NCBI GenBank assembly: GCA_002964805.2
Contig: PUDQ02000003.1
Location: 1,612,001-1,676,000, forward strand
DNA length: 64,000 nucleotides
Direction: 5' to 3'
DNA from: Trametes villosa
Lineage: Eukaryota > Basidiomycota > Agaricomycetes > Polyporales > Polyporaceae
This document shows, one piece after another, positions 43,294-55,004 of this stretch. The notes under the pieces are model-generated. The model made no database searches and was not told the origin of the DNA. It saw nothing but the letters and a program-made list of their open reading frames with translations. The position numbers and the translations under genes were made by a program. Every line of letters begins with the position of its first letter. The first letter of the stretch is position 1.

Positions 43294-44431
43294 GTAATGG
43301 GATTACGACGAGCTTGTAATCCGTTGTAAGGGAAGGAATGATTGCAGACTCGCGATCTATCATAATGCCATTATTCTCACGTCGGTCCCTTTGCAACCTG
43401 CGAAATCATTGCAAGATTCGTCACGATGCCGCCGTCTCCCAAGATAGCGACTCCTTGCAATGGGTGCTACAATAGATGATATTTTCGCTTGCGTTGCAGA
43501 CCAGTCATTCAAAACCAAAATCATGCTATGCGGATAGAGACGATGTATTCAAGCGGTACTACTGGTACAACATAGGAAACGCCCACACACACACTCGGAG
43601 GTACAACGGTATATAGATGATCGTACTACAAGACCCGAGGTAGACCCCAAGTGGACCAATCTGCGCGATAGAGGCCTCCCAGATAGAAGGAGCCACCGGT
43701 GCCATTCGAGAACGCGCCGTGATAGCTGCCAAGAGCGAGGTACACGCAGTTGACAGTTCATGAACGTTCATGTCCCGGTGGCGCAGCCAGGTAGTCCCTA
43801 AGCCAGCCTGAGGCCAGACCGCCGCGAACCAGCTCAAGCCGCAAGTCGAGCTCTAGAGCCACTAGAGAAGAGTCCTAAGAGAGCCTAGGAAGACCGGCCC
43901 CCGCACAGAGCCCGAGACGATGCCAGCCAGAGTAGAGCCAGATGAAGAACCGTGCGACGCCACTAGCAGTCCAAGCCCTCGGAGACGCCGGTACCCAGAG
44001 GAAAGTGGGCTCGACGGCCATCTGTGGGGGACGGGAGAGAAAGATGTCAGTGATAAATAATTGTTCTGGCACAGTGCACGACGAAAGGAGGGGCTGGGTG
44101 AGCACTCGGAGGAGCGCGAGGACTGGGGGACTTGGTGCGTCGCGAAGGAACGAGGGAAAAAGGCCGGTATCGAAGGGCGCCACCTGGGGCTGAGTGTTCA
44201 AACTCCGCCGTAAGACTGTATAGTTGATGCCACCGCGACTTGAAAGCAAACATAATCGAGCGCGCAGGTTGTGAAGCGATTGTAAGACGAGCGCAAAGAT
44301 TGTGTTCACTTGGGATATTTACACGCGTCTTATAACTCCTCATCAGCTCCTTGTGATACAGCGTAATGATCGTGGCGCTAACGACTAGAAACAAGATTAC
44401 AACGGGCTTATAATGCTCCGTAAGCCATTAC
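43294..44431. mobile_element. candidate non-autonomous element with imperfect inverted ends
   Basis: About 1.14 kb bounded by gtaatggg...ccgttgtaag and, inverted, gtaatggc...ccgttgtaat. The two 37-base ends align with gaps. The interior is AT-richer than its surroundings with many ttgtaa/ttgcaa and ttataa words near both ends, and no convincing gene. I could not find a target duplication, so the exact borders are unsure. Confidence 0.35.
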
Positions 44432-44818
44432 TAGAGCTCTAATTCTTGCCCACTTTATAACTTCCGCGCCGTTTCTGCGATGTAGCCTCGCGCGGCGCGC
44501 TTTCTTTCTCTCACTCGCTCCCCCACCACCCGCCATCCTATTTGCATGACCGAGGATGTTTCGGTGATCAATACCTCGTACTATTCGACGCGTCGTACTA
44601 CTTACTTTCCCGGAAGCTTTTCTCTCATTTGAAGCAGTGGCCGAGCCGATCAAGGCCGTGAACTTCCGAATCGAAAGAGGGGGGCTCACGCACAGGACTA
44701 CATGTCTTGCACCCGGCCCCCAGAAAGCCATCCCGGAAGTCTACATGGTACTAACCTTGACGAAAAGCTTGGTTATGCTTTCTAGCCGCATTCAAACTAC
44801 ATGCGCCTACGACTGCCA
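44432..44818. other. no gene seen
   Basis: Left flank of the truncated peptidase pseudogene; the missing N-terminal lobe of that gene is not found here. Confidence 0.45.
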
Positions 44819-46146
44819 TGCAGCAGCTACGCGCACATCATAGGGTCAGTCGCAACGTAACCGTGCCAGAGAACAGCGTCGTGGCGGCCTTCGACACCGG
44901 GACGTCTCTGGGTGAGTCAGCCGCCAAAAGTGCTCGGGGCTCGCCGCTGTGTCGCAGGGTGTCTGACCACCTCTTGTAGTGCAAGGTCCTGTCGCCTTTA
45001 CAAATGCTATCTACAAGAACATCCCTGGAGCTCAGCTGGTCCCGGGCGACGCAGGCCTAGTCGGCCCCGGCCAGATTGCGTACTTCGTGCCATGCAACAC
45101 GAAGCTGCACATCACATCGCCTCCTCGCATCGTGCATCCCTGCGGCGTCGATGTGTAGCGCTAACGTGCGATGTCTTCACAGCGGTCATCTCTACCCCAT
45201 GCACCCGGCAGACGCCATAGACGTCCTCCAGTACCCAAACGGCAGCTTCGCTTGCTTCGGCACGATCATGGGCGGCCCCACAAGCAACCCCGTAGGTACG
45301 CGTCTGCGGTCTACGGCTCATTTGTTGGTAAACTACTCACACTTCGGTCGCTGTCTAGACATGATCCTTGGAGCTATGTTTCTGCATAACGCGTACCAGC
45401 TGTACGACTACGGCACGCTCGACTCGCCCTCGTCCAGACCATCAACGCGCCTTCTGAGCGTGAGTTTTTGGTGCATTACGTCGTACGATCGCGCAAGGGC
45501 ACTGACGGTAACACTTTCATCTCGTAGACGACAGATGAGGGTCAGGCGTGGGCCGAGGCGGACTCGCTCAACCTGGCACGCATCCTCGCGTATTAGAGCG
45601 TCTGGCAGGCCAGCGTAGCCGCAGCCTCCGTCACCGTGTCCGCCATCGAACGTCCTATATTTACCGCAAGTGTGGGGGCGGTTAGCCTTACGAGCGTCGC
45701 CGGCAACGTTTCGTCGACGCTTGCCGCACCACCGACCCCTGTTTCTGGTATCTCAGCCACAACCTCGACTCTCGACGCCTCTCCTACGTGCGTACCACCT
45801 GTGTGAACTTCGTCGAGCTACGTCCTTACTCATGATTTATAGTAGCATTGTTGCTGGCGCAGGCGACGACTCTGTGCGCATTGCGGGAGCTGTCTCCGAT
45901 GACGACGCCGGCACTATTCCCAAACCGGTCGACCTCTCGACGCTCAAGACGAACTCCTACGTCATTCTGGGGCTGCTCGCCGCGGTGCTCGCCATGCTCG
46001 TGGTCGTTATCGCGCTCCTCGTGAAGGCCAGCCGGGCAAACAAGAGCTATCGCGCGGTGCCGTCTGGTAACCTCGCGCGAAAGGGGAAGGTGTTCGACGT
46101 GAACGAGGAGTCGTATTACGCTACGCCATACGACGAGCGTTCGTGA
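44819..46146 (+). pseudogene. aspartic peptidase (A1, pepsin-like), 5'-truncated
   Basis: Only the second lobe of a membrane-anchored pepsin-type protease remains. Recognisable parts are VVAAFDTGTSL with the second catalytic Asp, QGPVAFTNAIYKNIPGA, GHLYPMHPADAIDVLQYPNG, FGTIMGG and DMILGAMFLHNAYQLYD. An extension leads to one membrane helix (YVILGLLAAVLAMLVVVIAL) and a short cytoplasmic tail ending YYATPYDERS. Intron sites such as 44912-44979 and the one ending at 45359 are still usable. Three defects are visible: the N-terminal lobe with the first DTG is absent, one intron boundary (around 45120-45180) no longer keeps phase, and an in-frame TAG stands at 45594-45596 just after RILAY. Related Agaricomycete enzymes are cell-surface proteases; this copy should be inactive. 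Confidence 0.8.
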
Positions 46147-46345
46147 ACGGGAGGTGCCCGCGTTCGACGCGGGTGAGCATAGTCGCATTATTGACCTTGT
46201 TGAATGCTTTCGTGCACTACAGCTGTGTAATGTCGGACGCCATCGCTCTGTACCAGTATTACACCTTTAATCATACATTGCACGATCATTACCATGAGAG
46301 TCACTCCCGGGCTGAGGTATGCCATACTACCTCTCTTCCAGACAC

Positions 46346-47319
46346 TCAGCAGTTAAGCTTACGGCGCACGACCACCCTTTGAAGACATGTCAGCTACGAT
46401 GCACAAGCACGAAGTTGAGAGTTCGCCGTACTTACCGGCGTATGCGTCCAGCCTCCACAGCAGCACGTCCCGAGTTCCGCCAGCTTCCCGCAGCAGAACT
46501 TCATCTTCTTGCCTCCCTCAACAGTCTCCTTGAAGATCTCCCAGGGGTGTCGGATCGACGGCAGCGCGTTCCAGCGCCAATGGTCGATGCCGAAGTGCTT
46601 CCAGAACGGGATGTAGCCCACCTCCGGCCCGTCACGGAACTTCACCGCGAGGTAGTACGCGCCCGTAGCAGCGTACGAGCTCCCAAGCTCGCGCTTTCCC
46701 ATATCTATTGCGAGGGGGCGCTCGCGCCAGACTAGGGCGAAGGGGTCGACGGGTCCGACAAACCGGGTCTCGTCCTTGTGTATGGGGCTGATCCCACGCG
46801 GCTCGAACTGCATGTGCGCAGGTAACCTGGGTCGTTGCGGTATAGGAGCGAGAACTGCACGACGTGCTCCGCGGCTACGTTCGGGTTCGCCTCCTTCATG
46901 TACAGGAAGTTCGCGAGCGTGCAGTTGATGAGCGTCGCGTGGTGGAACTCGATGAACGCGGCGAGGTCCGACCACGCGTTCGGGTTCCCGGAAACCGCGA
47001 CAGCTTGCTCGCGCATGACGTTGTGCACGTTGCACACGCTTTTGTGGCCGGTGCGCCAGTGCGCTTTCTGGCACTCCTTAGACTGCAAGCGTAGTAAGAT
47101 GAGCGTCATGTGCGTGATTAAATTATGAGGGAGCGGGCTACGACGTACGCAGTACGTGGCTATGCAGCAGCGGCTGCAGCGCAAGAGTTTGAAGTTGCCG
47201 CCTGGGCCCTCGCACCTCCGCATGCGGAAGCAGTTCTTGCAGTGTGAGTGCGTGTGGAGGGGTTCGGCATTGTGGAAGAGCGAGAGCTCTGGGATATCGT
47301 GCCAAGTTGCCGAAGCCAT
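46346..47319 (-). pseudogene. MYND zinc-finger protein 1, frameshifted
   Basis: Start MASATWHDIPEL at 47319. Exon 1 (47319-47149) and exon 2 (from 47082) together carry an N-terminal MYND finger: CKNCFRMRRC, CSRCCIATYC, SKECQKAHWRTGHKSVC. MYND fingers bind proline-rich peptides in partner proteins. The downstream domain matches MYND 2 (NPNAWSDLAAFIEFHHATLINC; IDMGKRELG; CCCGGWTHT). At about 46826-46829 one base is missing relative to MYND 2: the frame reads NDPGYLR and then the homologous LPAHMQFEPRG is in another frame. A last short exon (LTCLQRVVVRRKLNC, ending 46346) is likely. Could be a sequencing error; if real, the protein loses its C-terminal half. Confidence 0.8.
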
Positions 47320-47723
47320 CCTGTAGATCCTGGGTCGGTCAACCTTGGTGACGCGGGAGAGGACAGACTCACGCACCTATGGTGGATTCACAGAGTTGCG
47401 GAAGACGGTACGGGGTGGTGGTCTAGGGGTGAGCGAGTGAGTGAGTGGGAGGGCGCGCCTTATATGCAAGTCTCGCGGACAATGCGCCAGACGCCCAAAC
47501 GAGCTAGACGTTGTGCTCGGTGTGGCCGGCACAAGCGCGCTCGGGCCTGCACATTGTCTCACCGCTAGTCTAGCTCTGGGGTTTTGTTTCCGCGGCAGGC
47601 ACGCCAGACAAAAGCATTATGCAATACTGTGCGCGTCATAACGGGCAGACAATGCTAAGTAGAAGAAAGCCACAGGGCAGCTATGAATGAAGCCAGTGGC
47701 CTTCGCGATGCAAGGTACGACAG

Positions 47724-48662
47724 TCAAGGCTTCTTGTTCTAATAGTGCGGTCAGCAAGCTTAATTTGATCACCGTGGAGGAGGAACTCACCAGTTCGTGG
47801 GTCCAACCGCCACAGCAGCACGTCGGAACGCCCTCGATCCTGCCACAGCAGAAATTCAGCTTCTTCCCTTCGTGGACGTTCTCCCTAAACTGGTCGTAAG
47901 GGCTCCTGCACGCAGGGCGCGCGCGCGCGTGCTCCTTGTCGATTCCGAAATGCTTCCAGTACGGGATGGCAGGAACTCGGCCTGGCGCGAACTTGACCAT
48001 GAGGAGGTACACGCCGGTGCCCCAGTATCGGTTTCCGAGCTCCATCTTGCCCATGTCGACGGCTACGGGGCGGTCCGTCATGTACATCGCGTAGTGAGGG
48101 GGAATCTTCGGGGCGTTCTTGTCGAGAAGGTGCACAGTTTCGACTATGAACTGGTCGTGGGGCGGAAGCGTCGGGTCGTTTTTGTACAGGAGGGTGGCCT
48201 GGAGGAAGTGCGATACGGCGATGTCCCGGTTCTCGTGCAAACCCCTGAGATAGCAGGCGAGGGCGCAGTTGATGAGCGTGGCGTGGTGGTACTCGATGAA
48301 CGACGCGAGGTGCGCCCATGCGTTCGGGTTTCCGGAGATATCGACCGCCTGATCTTTGTGGTGGGCGTACATCTTGCATACATACTTGTGTCCGTCGCGC
48401 CAGTCAGCCTTTTGGCACTCTTTGGACTATATTTGCGGCGAACATGGTCAGAAATGCGAGTTACAACAACTCGTGCTACCACACGCCGGCAACTCACACA
48501 GTACGTGAAGAGAAAGCAGCCGGTGCAGCGCAGGAGCTTCATGTCGCCGCCTTCGCATCTACGCATCCGATAGCAGCTCTTGCAGTGCGCGTGAGTGTGC
48601 AGCGGGTCGGCCGAGTGAAAAAGGCCCAGATCGCAGTGAGTATGGTCCGCCGCTGAGTTCAT
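47724..48662 (-). CDS. MYND zinc-finger protein 2
   Basis: Three exons in phase: 48662-48498, 48426-47791 and 47738-47724 (271 residues). The MYND finger spans the first intron: CKSCYRMRRC, CTGCFLFTYC, SKECQKADWRDGHKYVC. The C-terminal domain, shared with MYND 1, holds NPNAWAHLASFIEYHHATLI, VAVDMGKMELG and a cysteine cluster FCCGRIEGVPTCCCGGWTHEL. Such short MYND proteins form large families in Agaricomycetes; no SET domain is present, so this is not a SMYD methyltransferase. Tandem with MYND 1 in the same orientation, probably a local duplication. Function unknown. Confidence 0.85.
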
Positions 48663-49383
48663 GGTGGTCGTCGGTTGCGGAGATGGCGGGATGTCGACGT
48701 CGTGATACTGAGGACGCTTTCAGAAATTCAGAATGCACAACGGGTGAGATACGACCACCGGGCGCACCTGAGCAGGAGAGCGTGGCCGTTGCCGCAAGAG
48801 CCGACTCGCCCTGCCAAGGTGACGACGCCCCGCTCGGGCAAATTGTACAGGCGCTCAGCCACATGGTAGACTTCCGGACTCCCCTCCCGTATTCAGGCAT
48901 TTGCCACAATCAGTAGTGGTTTGCGGACGAACGGAAGTAAATAAAGGCGTACAGAGGATGGGATAGTAGAGATGCGTGCAAAAGGTTTTCCATTTTCACT
49001 GACGAGAGCCTGGAGGCGAGGCGGCCGGTCAATCGCATGTCGGCGTTCGATCGCGCAGTTCAAGCCCCCCTGAGCCCTCCGAGCATCTGTCGGATCTACG
49101 GGTTCGGTACTCAGTGCTCACGTTTTCGTCTAAGAGCTGACATGAGGACCTACTGTGCGCGCGCCGCGCGCATGTCGCACATGGGCTTACGGGACGGAAC
49201 AACTTCCTGTGACCGCCTTGTGAGTTCGCGCAACAGCGGTGCTACCGGTTTCGCGATCGGTAGCTTCAGATAAGTTCGCGCTGAGCGGGCCGCCGTTTCT
49301 TTCCTTCGCCCTATGCAAAGCAAATTAGCCATTCGAGTCAATGCGGAGTCACTCGGAATCGAGCCGCACTGCCGCTTGGTACT
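48663..49383. other. intergenic, left flank of the CACTA element
   Basis: No supported gene; promoter of MYND 2 at its left end. Confidence 0.5.
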
Positions 49384-49386
49384 CAC
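49384..49386. repeat. 3 bp target-site duplication of CACTA element, left (cac)
   Basis: Same three bases follow the right end at 59013-59015. CACTA (CMC/EnSpm) elements make 2-3 bp duplications. Confidence 0.6.
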
Positions 49387-49599
49387 CACTGTAGGCACAG
49401 ATAGTCATGATAAGCGCCAGTAGAACGAGTGATAAACGACTTTCACCGGTATGGGAGGTGATTTGGGACAAGTAGTCATTCGGAGTGAAAAGAACCACTG
49501 CGAAATCACTGCTATGGCTTGACAAAATACCGCCTCGAGTAATCGGGCTTAACGTGCCTGGTGCTTATGACCACTACGAGACCGGTGGCGTGTTCGACC

Positions 49600-49775
49600 G
49601 CGAACGGCGCGACACTGGCAGCCGGCGCGCGGCGCGACGTGCATGAACCCGGACACGCGGCGCGATGTGCGCGAGCCCGACTCGCCGCGCGACGTGCGCG
49701 ATCCCGACTGCGACGTGCGACGTGCGCGATCCCGACTGCGACGGGCGAGATCCCAACTGCGACGGGCGCGACCTC
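49600..49775 (+). repeat. degenerate GC-rich minisatellite
   Basis: Imperfect units of about 20-30 bases around cgcgacgtgcgcgatcccga; the clearest copies are at 49690-49770. Lies inside the CACTA element near its left end. Confidence 0.6.
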
Positions 49776-50202
49776 AAACATGACGCGCGTGCAACCTCGG
49801 GTACGCGCTGCTTCGTAGTATGGTGCGGCGTGCTGCGGCACATCGAGCTGTTGTATTTGGCGCGTGATTGTCGTCGAGCTCGCGCTCCGGTCCTGTATAC
49901 CCGGCGTCTACGTACCATCGAGTACGATCCCGCGCGATGCCTACGATAGTGGCGCGCGCTCTCCTTATGTACCCCGCCCATCCCGTACGCACGCCTTACG
50001 CGTTTGCCCTCTTACCCCAACCCTTCGTCCCTCGTTAATCCCAAGCGCAAACGCGCCGTTCGCCTCTCGCGCTCTCGTCTCGCGCTCCCGCGCTCGCGCT
50101 CGACCCGCTCGACTCCCGCGCGCTCGCTAAGCGCCCGTCGCTCGCGCACCGAAACTCACACGAGCCAAGGCCCGCACGTCTGAGGATTCAAGTTGTGGTA
50201 CG

Positions 50203-53200
50203 TTAGGTAACATCATCCGCAGCCAACGCCCGCGAGAGCGCTCCGCTACGGTCCACTATCCCCCATCCCCTGCTCTTCACGTCCGGAACGCGACCGACAA
50301 CGCACTGAATGCACTGGATATCCACGAGAGAGAGGGGCCCATATTGTGAATAGTAGTGTATGTCGAGTCGAGAGTGGCTGTTGCTGATGGCGCATGTTTT
50401 GATAGCTGCAAGAAAGATCGTGGTTGGATGGTCGAGGTCGAGGGTGGCGAGGGCAGCGGGGGAGTCGAAGTGGATCGAGATGATGTGCTCGAGCCGCCCA
50501 TAGAAGGTCTGAAGCTCGTATTCGGGCTGCCTTTTGCGGCGTCGGGTATGCTTGTCGACATACACTTCATACTGTCGAGGACATTGTGTTAGTACACTGC
50601 GTGATACCAGCAGAAATATAGACCTATTACACGCACCCGGACGTGTGTCTGATCGCGCCGATCCCCGGTACGCTTTACAAGCGATGCCGAGTGAATGATA
50701 TCGCCGTCATTGACGATCCGCACCTTGCCCCAGACATCGAGCTTGTCTGGCAACACGGTGCGAATCGCCGACGGACGCTGGTTGAACCGAGTAACCAGAC
50801 ATCCGACGACCTTGTCGCGAAGGCCCTTGTCGGCCGCGAGCTCCCGGTGCGGTGGCATCAGAACACATGATGGATCTAATGAAAGAAATAGGTGAACGTC
50901 AGCATGCGGCGAGTTTGGGAGTGGAACGAAGGGCCATAAGAAGATATGCCACTCTTACACGCTGGGTCTCCAAGTTCTCCACGCCGAAGTCCGTCAGGTA
51001 CAGGCGGCTTCAGGCTGAGCTCGTGAAAGAGATCGTACTTGAGTTGCACTTGCGCGAGACGAGCTAGTGCCAGCACGCGATTGTCGATACTGGCCCAAGG
51101 GTGGCGACGGCTTTTGATCGCGGGCTGAAGACGGCCGCAGAACCGTTCCATTGGGAACGCCCAGGAAGCCCATACCGGGCCGCAAGCTTCAATACCGTCT
51201 GCAATATGCAGAAGAGCGTGAATAGTGACTGGGCAAGTTCCAAGACGCTCAGGGGTGTATTGGTAGTAGTATCTTTAGGCGCAAGGACATCAGCACAGTA
51301 GTCGACAGTCACAGCACCGGCAGGAGGCACGTACTCTTCATACTTCTGCACCCAATGGCTGAATCCAGTTCGGATGTGGGCGACGTCTTCCCGGGTGAGG
51401 TCGAATAGGAGGCACCGATGGAGGAGCTCTACAAGGGCAACAAAGTGCTTGTAGTAGCGGGTGTGTTGAAAGCGAGAGCGCAGGAGAACGGGGGCCAGAT
51501 AAAGGGTCCACAGTGACCATGCGTCTGCCGTACAGCTGCTACGGTCCTGGGAGATGTTGCCGAGACGTGGTCCGAAGATAGATGGAACGGTATCGCCGGC
51601 ACGCGCGGTCGCTTCGCCGATAGCCTCCCAGACAGACCCAGCAAACTCATATTCACCCGTACCAGTGTCGAGACCCTTGAATTTGCCGGTCCAGAGGGAC
51701 ACGAGGTTGGGGATGAGGTTCTCCCAGATGAGATGCATAAAATCGAATGGGAACGAGCGGGGGAAGAAGAGAGACGGGAGGTATGAGAGAAGAGGCAGGC
51801 CCTTGATGCCGCATTCTCGGGCCCGCCTATCCGCATCAGCCTGGGATCCAGCGTTCATGACGCTGTGAGCTTGATCCAGGAAGGTCGAGTGGGTGCGCAA
51901 GGGAAGAGAGTCGGGGTTGTAGCGCGGGATGGCATCAGGGTCTTCGTGAGCGAAGGGGTGCTGATCGCGGACTAGCGGAACATAGTGGGCGGGATTCCGA
52001 GAGTCAGGGACACGCAGGCCGCGTATCGTGCACATGCGGCATGGAGAAAGGCCGTTGTGGCCTTTCATCTGCATCACCATAGAGATAGCTGGCATATCCC
52101 CAGAGACGACAAGTAGGTAGGCACGGAGGGAGAACTGAGAGGACGAGAGAATGTCGTACGCCGGAATGCCGATCGCGAGCTGGAGAAGTTCCTCGACGGC
52201 AGGCCACAGGAAAGAGTCGAAATCTTTGGGTTTTTTAGGACCGGGAACGACGCAGAGAGGGATGATGTTGTCCTTATGGAAACGTTCGTCCGGGGGGAGG
52301 TTGTAGTTATACAAGACAATGGGCCACGCTGACTTCTTGCGCCGCCGCCAGGGAGCGAAGCCATCCGTCGACAAGCCGAGTGCAATGTCCCGTCTGTCGC
52401 TGAAGAACTTGTATCCGATGTTCCTCCCGTCGACGGTGACCTCACGCGCACAGAGCTTCTTGTAGTTGGTGCCATCGAAGATGTCCGACACCGCGTCTGG
52501 CTCGGAGATGTAGTCGGCGCGATAGGACATCTTGCGAGCGGTGTCCCGATGGCGATGGAGTGCAGCAAGACGCGGGCTCATGGGGATGTAGGAAAATTGT
52601 CGGCGGGGATTGCCGTATTCGTCGAGCCGAGAGGTCTGACAGTACGGACACTCGGATAGCTCGGAGGACGGCCCTGTGTACGCCATGCAGGACTCCACAC
52701 AACAGTCGAAGTGCAGAGGACTGATGCCCGAGAGAAACGCGAGGCGAGCCTTGATCTTGTGAAGGGTAGGGAGCTTCTCTGTTGGAAACGCTTGAGGGAT
52801 GTCGGCGAACGCATCTTCCGCGAGGTTATGTTTGATGTGGAAGGAGAAGGCACGGAGTATCGCCTTGTCCTCTTCGCCAAGCTGATCGTCTATAGGTAAA
52901 TTGTCTGTCAGGATACACAGGAGATAGAATACATGACAGGGATACACACCGAGTTCCGCTGCTTCGCGCATGAATTGCTCGTGCAGCCGGTCCCGGGCAC
53001 TGAGGTCAGGGTTGTAGATGTCGTCATCAGGGTCGTCGTCGTCGTCGCTCATGCCGCCCTGCCAGTCCCACTCGTCTTCATCGTCTTCCTCACCATCTGA
53101 ACCGTCTTCCTCGTCGCTAGAGTCATCCTCCACCGTAACCGTGAACTTCCTCGAGCGTGTGGCATGAAGCCCCTGGCGAAGCGTTTCCATCACGGCTGCA

Positions 53201-53568
53201 GCGCCGTTTCCAGCCACACTCCCGGTCTCGGAGGCTTCGCCGTCCAGCAGCTGTGATGGACCCTCCCACATAGGCGGGCCCTCTGCTATCCCGGGACTGA
53301 CGGCATCCAAGACGGCGTCCTCCTTGTCGGGCTCAGCGTCTTTGCTGCTAGGCTTCGGGCCGTTCTTCGACTTCCACGGTTTTGGCCGTACTGGGATAAG
53401 GATCCGTCGTCGATGGACTTGTGATGCGCGGACGTGGGGAGAGATATTCGCCTTGCGATGTCGTAGTGCTGTACTCCGTGAGACTCGGCGGCGGCAGCAC
53501 GGGCAGACGACCTTCTTTGGTGTGCCGTTTGCTACTTTCGTGCCGGTCGATGCTGACTGCTTGACCAT
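50203..53568 (-). pseudogene. Tnp2-family transposase
   Basis: Transposase of the CACTA element (PF02992 family). Start at 53568 (MVKQSAST); an upstream in-frame ATG exists at 53583. The N-terminus has a zinc-finger-like CPCCRRRVSRSTALRHRK, then an acidic region and a conserved core with STDGFAPWRR, NYNLPPDERF, MPAISMVMQMKGHNG and FDFMHLIWENLIPNLVSLW; the aspartates of STDG and DFMHL are typical of the family. Further exons carry YYQYTPERLGTCPVTIHALL and FPMERFCGRLQPAIKSRR (about 51280-50870), CLVTRFNQRPSAIRTVLPDK (50858-50617), and a last exon (50578-50203) YVDKHTRRRKR...CQ CVVGRV to DDVT. The YYQYTPERL block cannot be joined to the long upstream exon in phase, so a frameshift near 51270-51300 is likely unless a non-standard intron is used. 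Confidence 0.82.
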
Positions 53569-53653
53569 GATCCTACAGCGCATTCAAACTTGCTTAGCTG
53601 ATGGTCCCCAGCAGCGGCGCGGCGGCGTGAACTCACCTTAACACAAGCGCGAC

Positions 53654-53661
53654 CTTGCAGG
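53654..53661. repeat. hAT target-site duplication, left (cttgcagg)
   Basis: Identical to 57055-57062. Confidence 0.85.
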
Positions 53662-53891
53662 TAGTGTTGTTGGGTCCGGTCCGGTCCGGTCTTTTGACCC
53701 CGATCGGAGGGACCGAGGACCGGGACCAAGACCGGACCACTTACAATGTACCAGGACCGGACCAGGACCGCGATCCTATAAGGACCGCGGTCCTTACCAG
53801 GTCCTTAGACCGGTTCAGACCGGTTCAGGACCGAGAATTTGAGAGGACCGGTCCTAACCAGTTCAGACCAGTCCGGACCGCCCTATCACAC

Positions 53892-55004
53892 CAACTACTG
53901 ACAGACAAGGTGAGAGAACATATATTATATGATGTACAGCTATCCATGAAGGCCGCAGAAAGCACAAATGTACATGAGATAACAACAGAGAGCTATGAGT
54001 ATATACATGGGGACACATAGGGTAGCAGGCGGGCATGGCGAGACTACTGGACGGGCGCAAACGGATAGATACAGCGGGGGGGTGTAGATACAGCAACAGC
54101 CACACAGGCGGACGGGCTATCAATAACAGCAGCGCGGGGCGGGCGGTCGAGAGAACGGCGTGCCATCGACCCGGACGGTTGATCATCTCCTCGGATGCGA
54201 GTGGACGGTGTACCGTGCTCACCGGTTTTGAGCGCGCGACGGGGAAGGGAGAGTGAAAGAGGCGCACGAGGGGATACAGTCGGGGTGTGGTGTGCGTGAT
54301 CTAGCGAGCGTGTGCTTGACGGCGCATTCCACGCACCGTGCACGACGTGTCCGCGCTGCTCTTCGTGCGCGCAAGCACTGTTGCTGCATGCGCGAGGTGG
54401 CTGCGCCGTTCCGGTGCGTGCGGAAGACGTCCGCGTCGATCTGCGCGGCCGCGAGTCAACGCCAGCGCGGCAGGACATCACGGCTGGGCTCGAGAAGTCA
54501 GAGAGGGCGGCTGGTACTTGCCATGGCGTACCTAGCTCGCTGTGGCCCGTGCAGCACCGATGACTCTCCGGCATGCGTTCCAACCGCGCCCAAGTGACTC
54601 GCTCCGGGCTTGAGGACGTAGCCGGTGTGGCGGGTGTTCGTGTGGGCGGACTGCTGTACGGAAGCGCGCCGCGCGGGTAGGATGTCGGAGCAGTAGGATC
54701 CGGGGGGCCCGAGAGGTGCGAGACAGGGTTTGGGCTGAGCCTAGCAGAGCCTAGTAGGAGAGAGGATGGCCAGAACAGGGGCTGAGTCGGCGAGACGAGC
54801 AAGTTGGAGATGAACAAGCACAGTATAGTGAGATCGCGGGATGGGGCGGCGATGGTGGGCGTGAACGGCGAGCGTGCACGCCCGTGTGAACGTACGTGAG
54901 ATGAGCGCGCGGTGTGGGATTGGCTAGTTCAGCTGCCGCGGGTCGTGTTCGTTGTTGCACACCAGGAGTTCACACCGTGTAATCTAGATACAATACATAT
55001 GCTA
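53892..55004. other. non-coding part of the hAT element
   Basis: About 1.1 kb without a supported gene, between the left subterminal repeats and the transposase end. Confidence 0.5.

Noticed and set aside
54044..54817. Minus-strand 257-residue frame inside the hAT element
   Set aside because: Low-complexity Ser/Pro/Arg composition, no recognised domain, no splice context.
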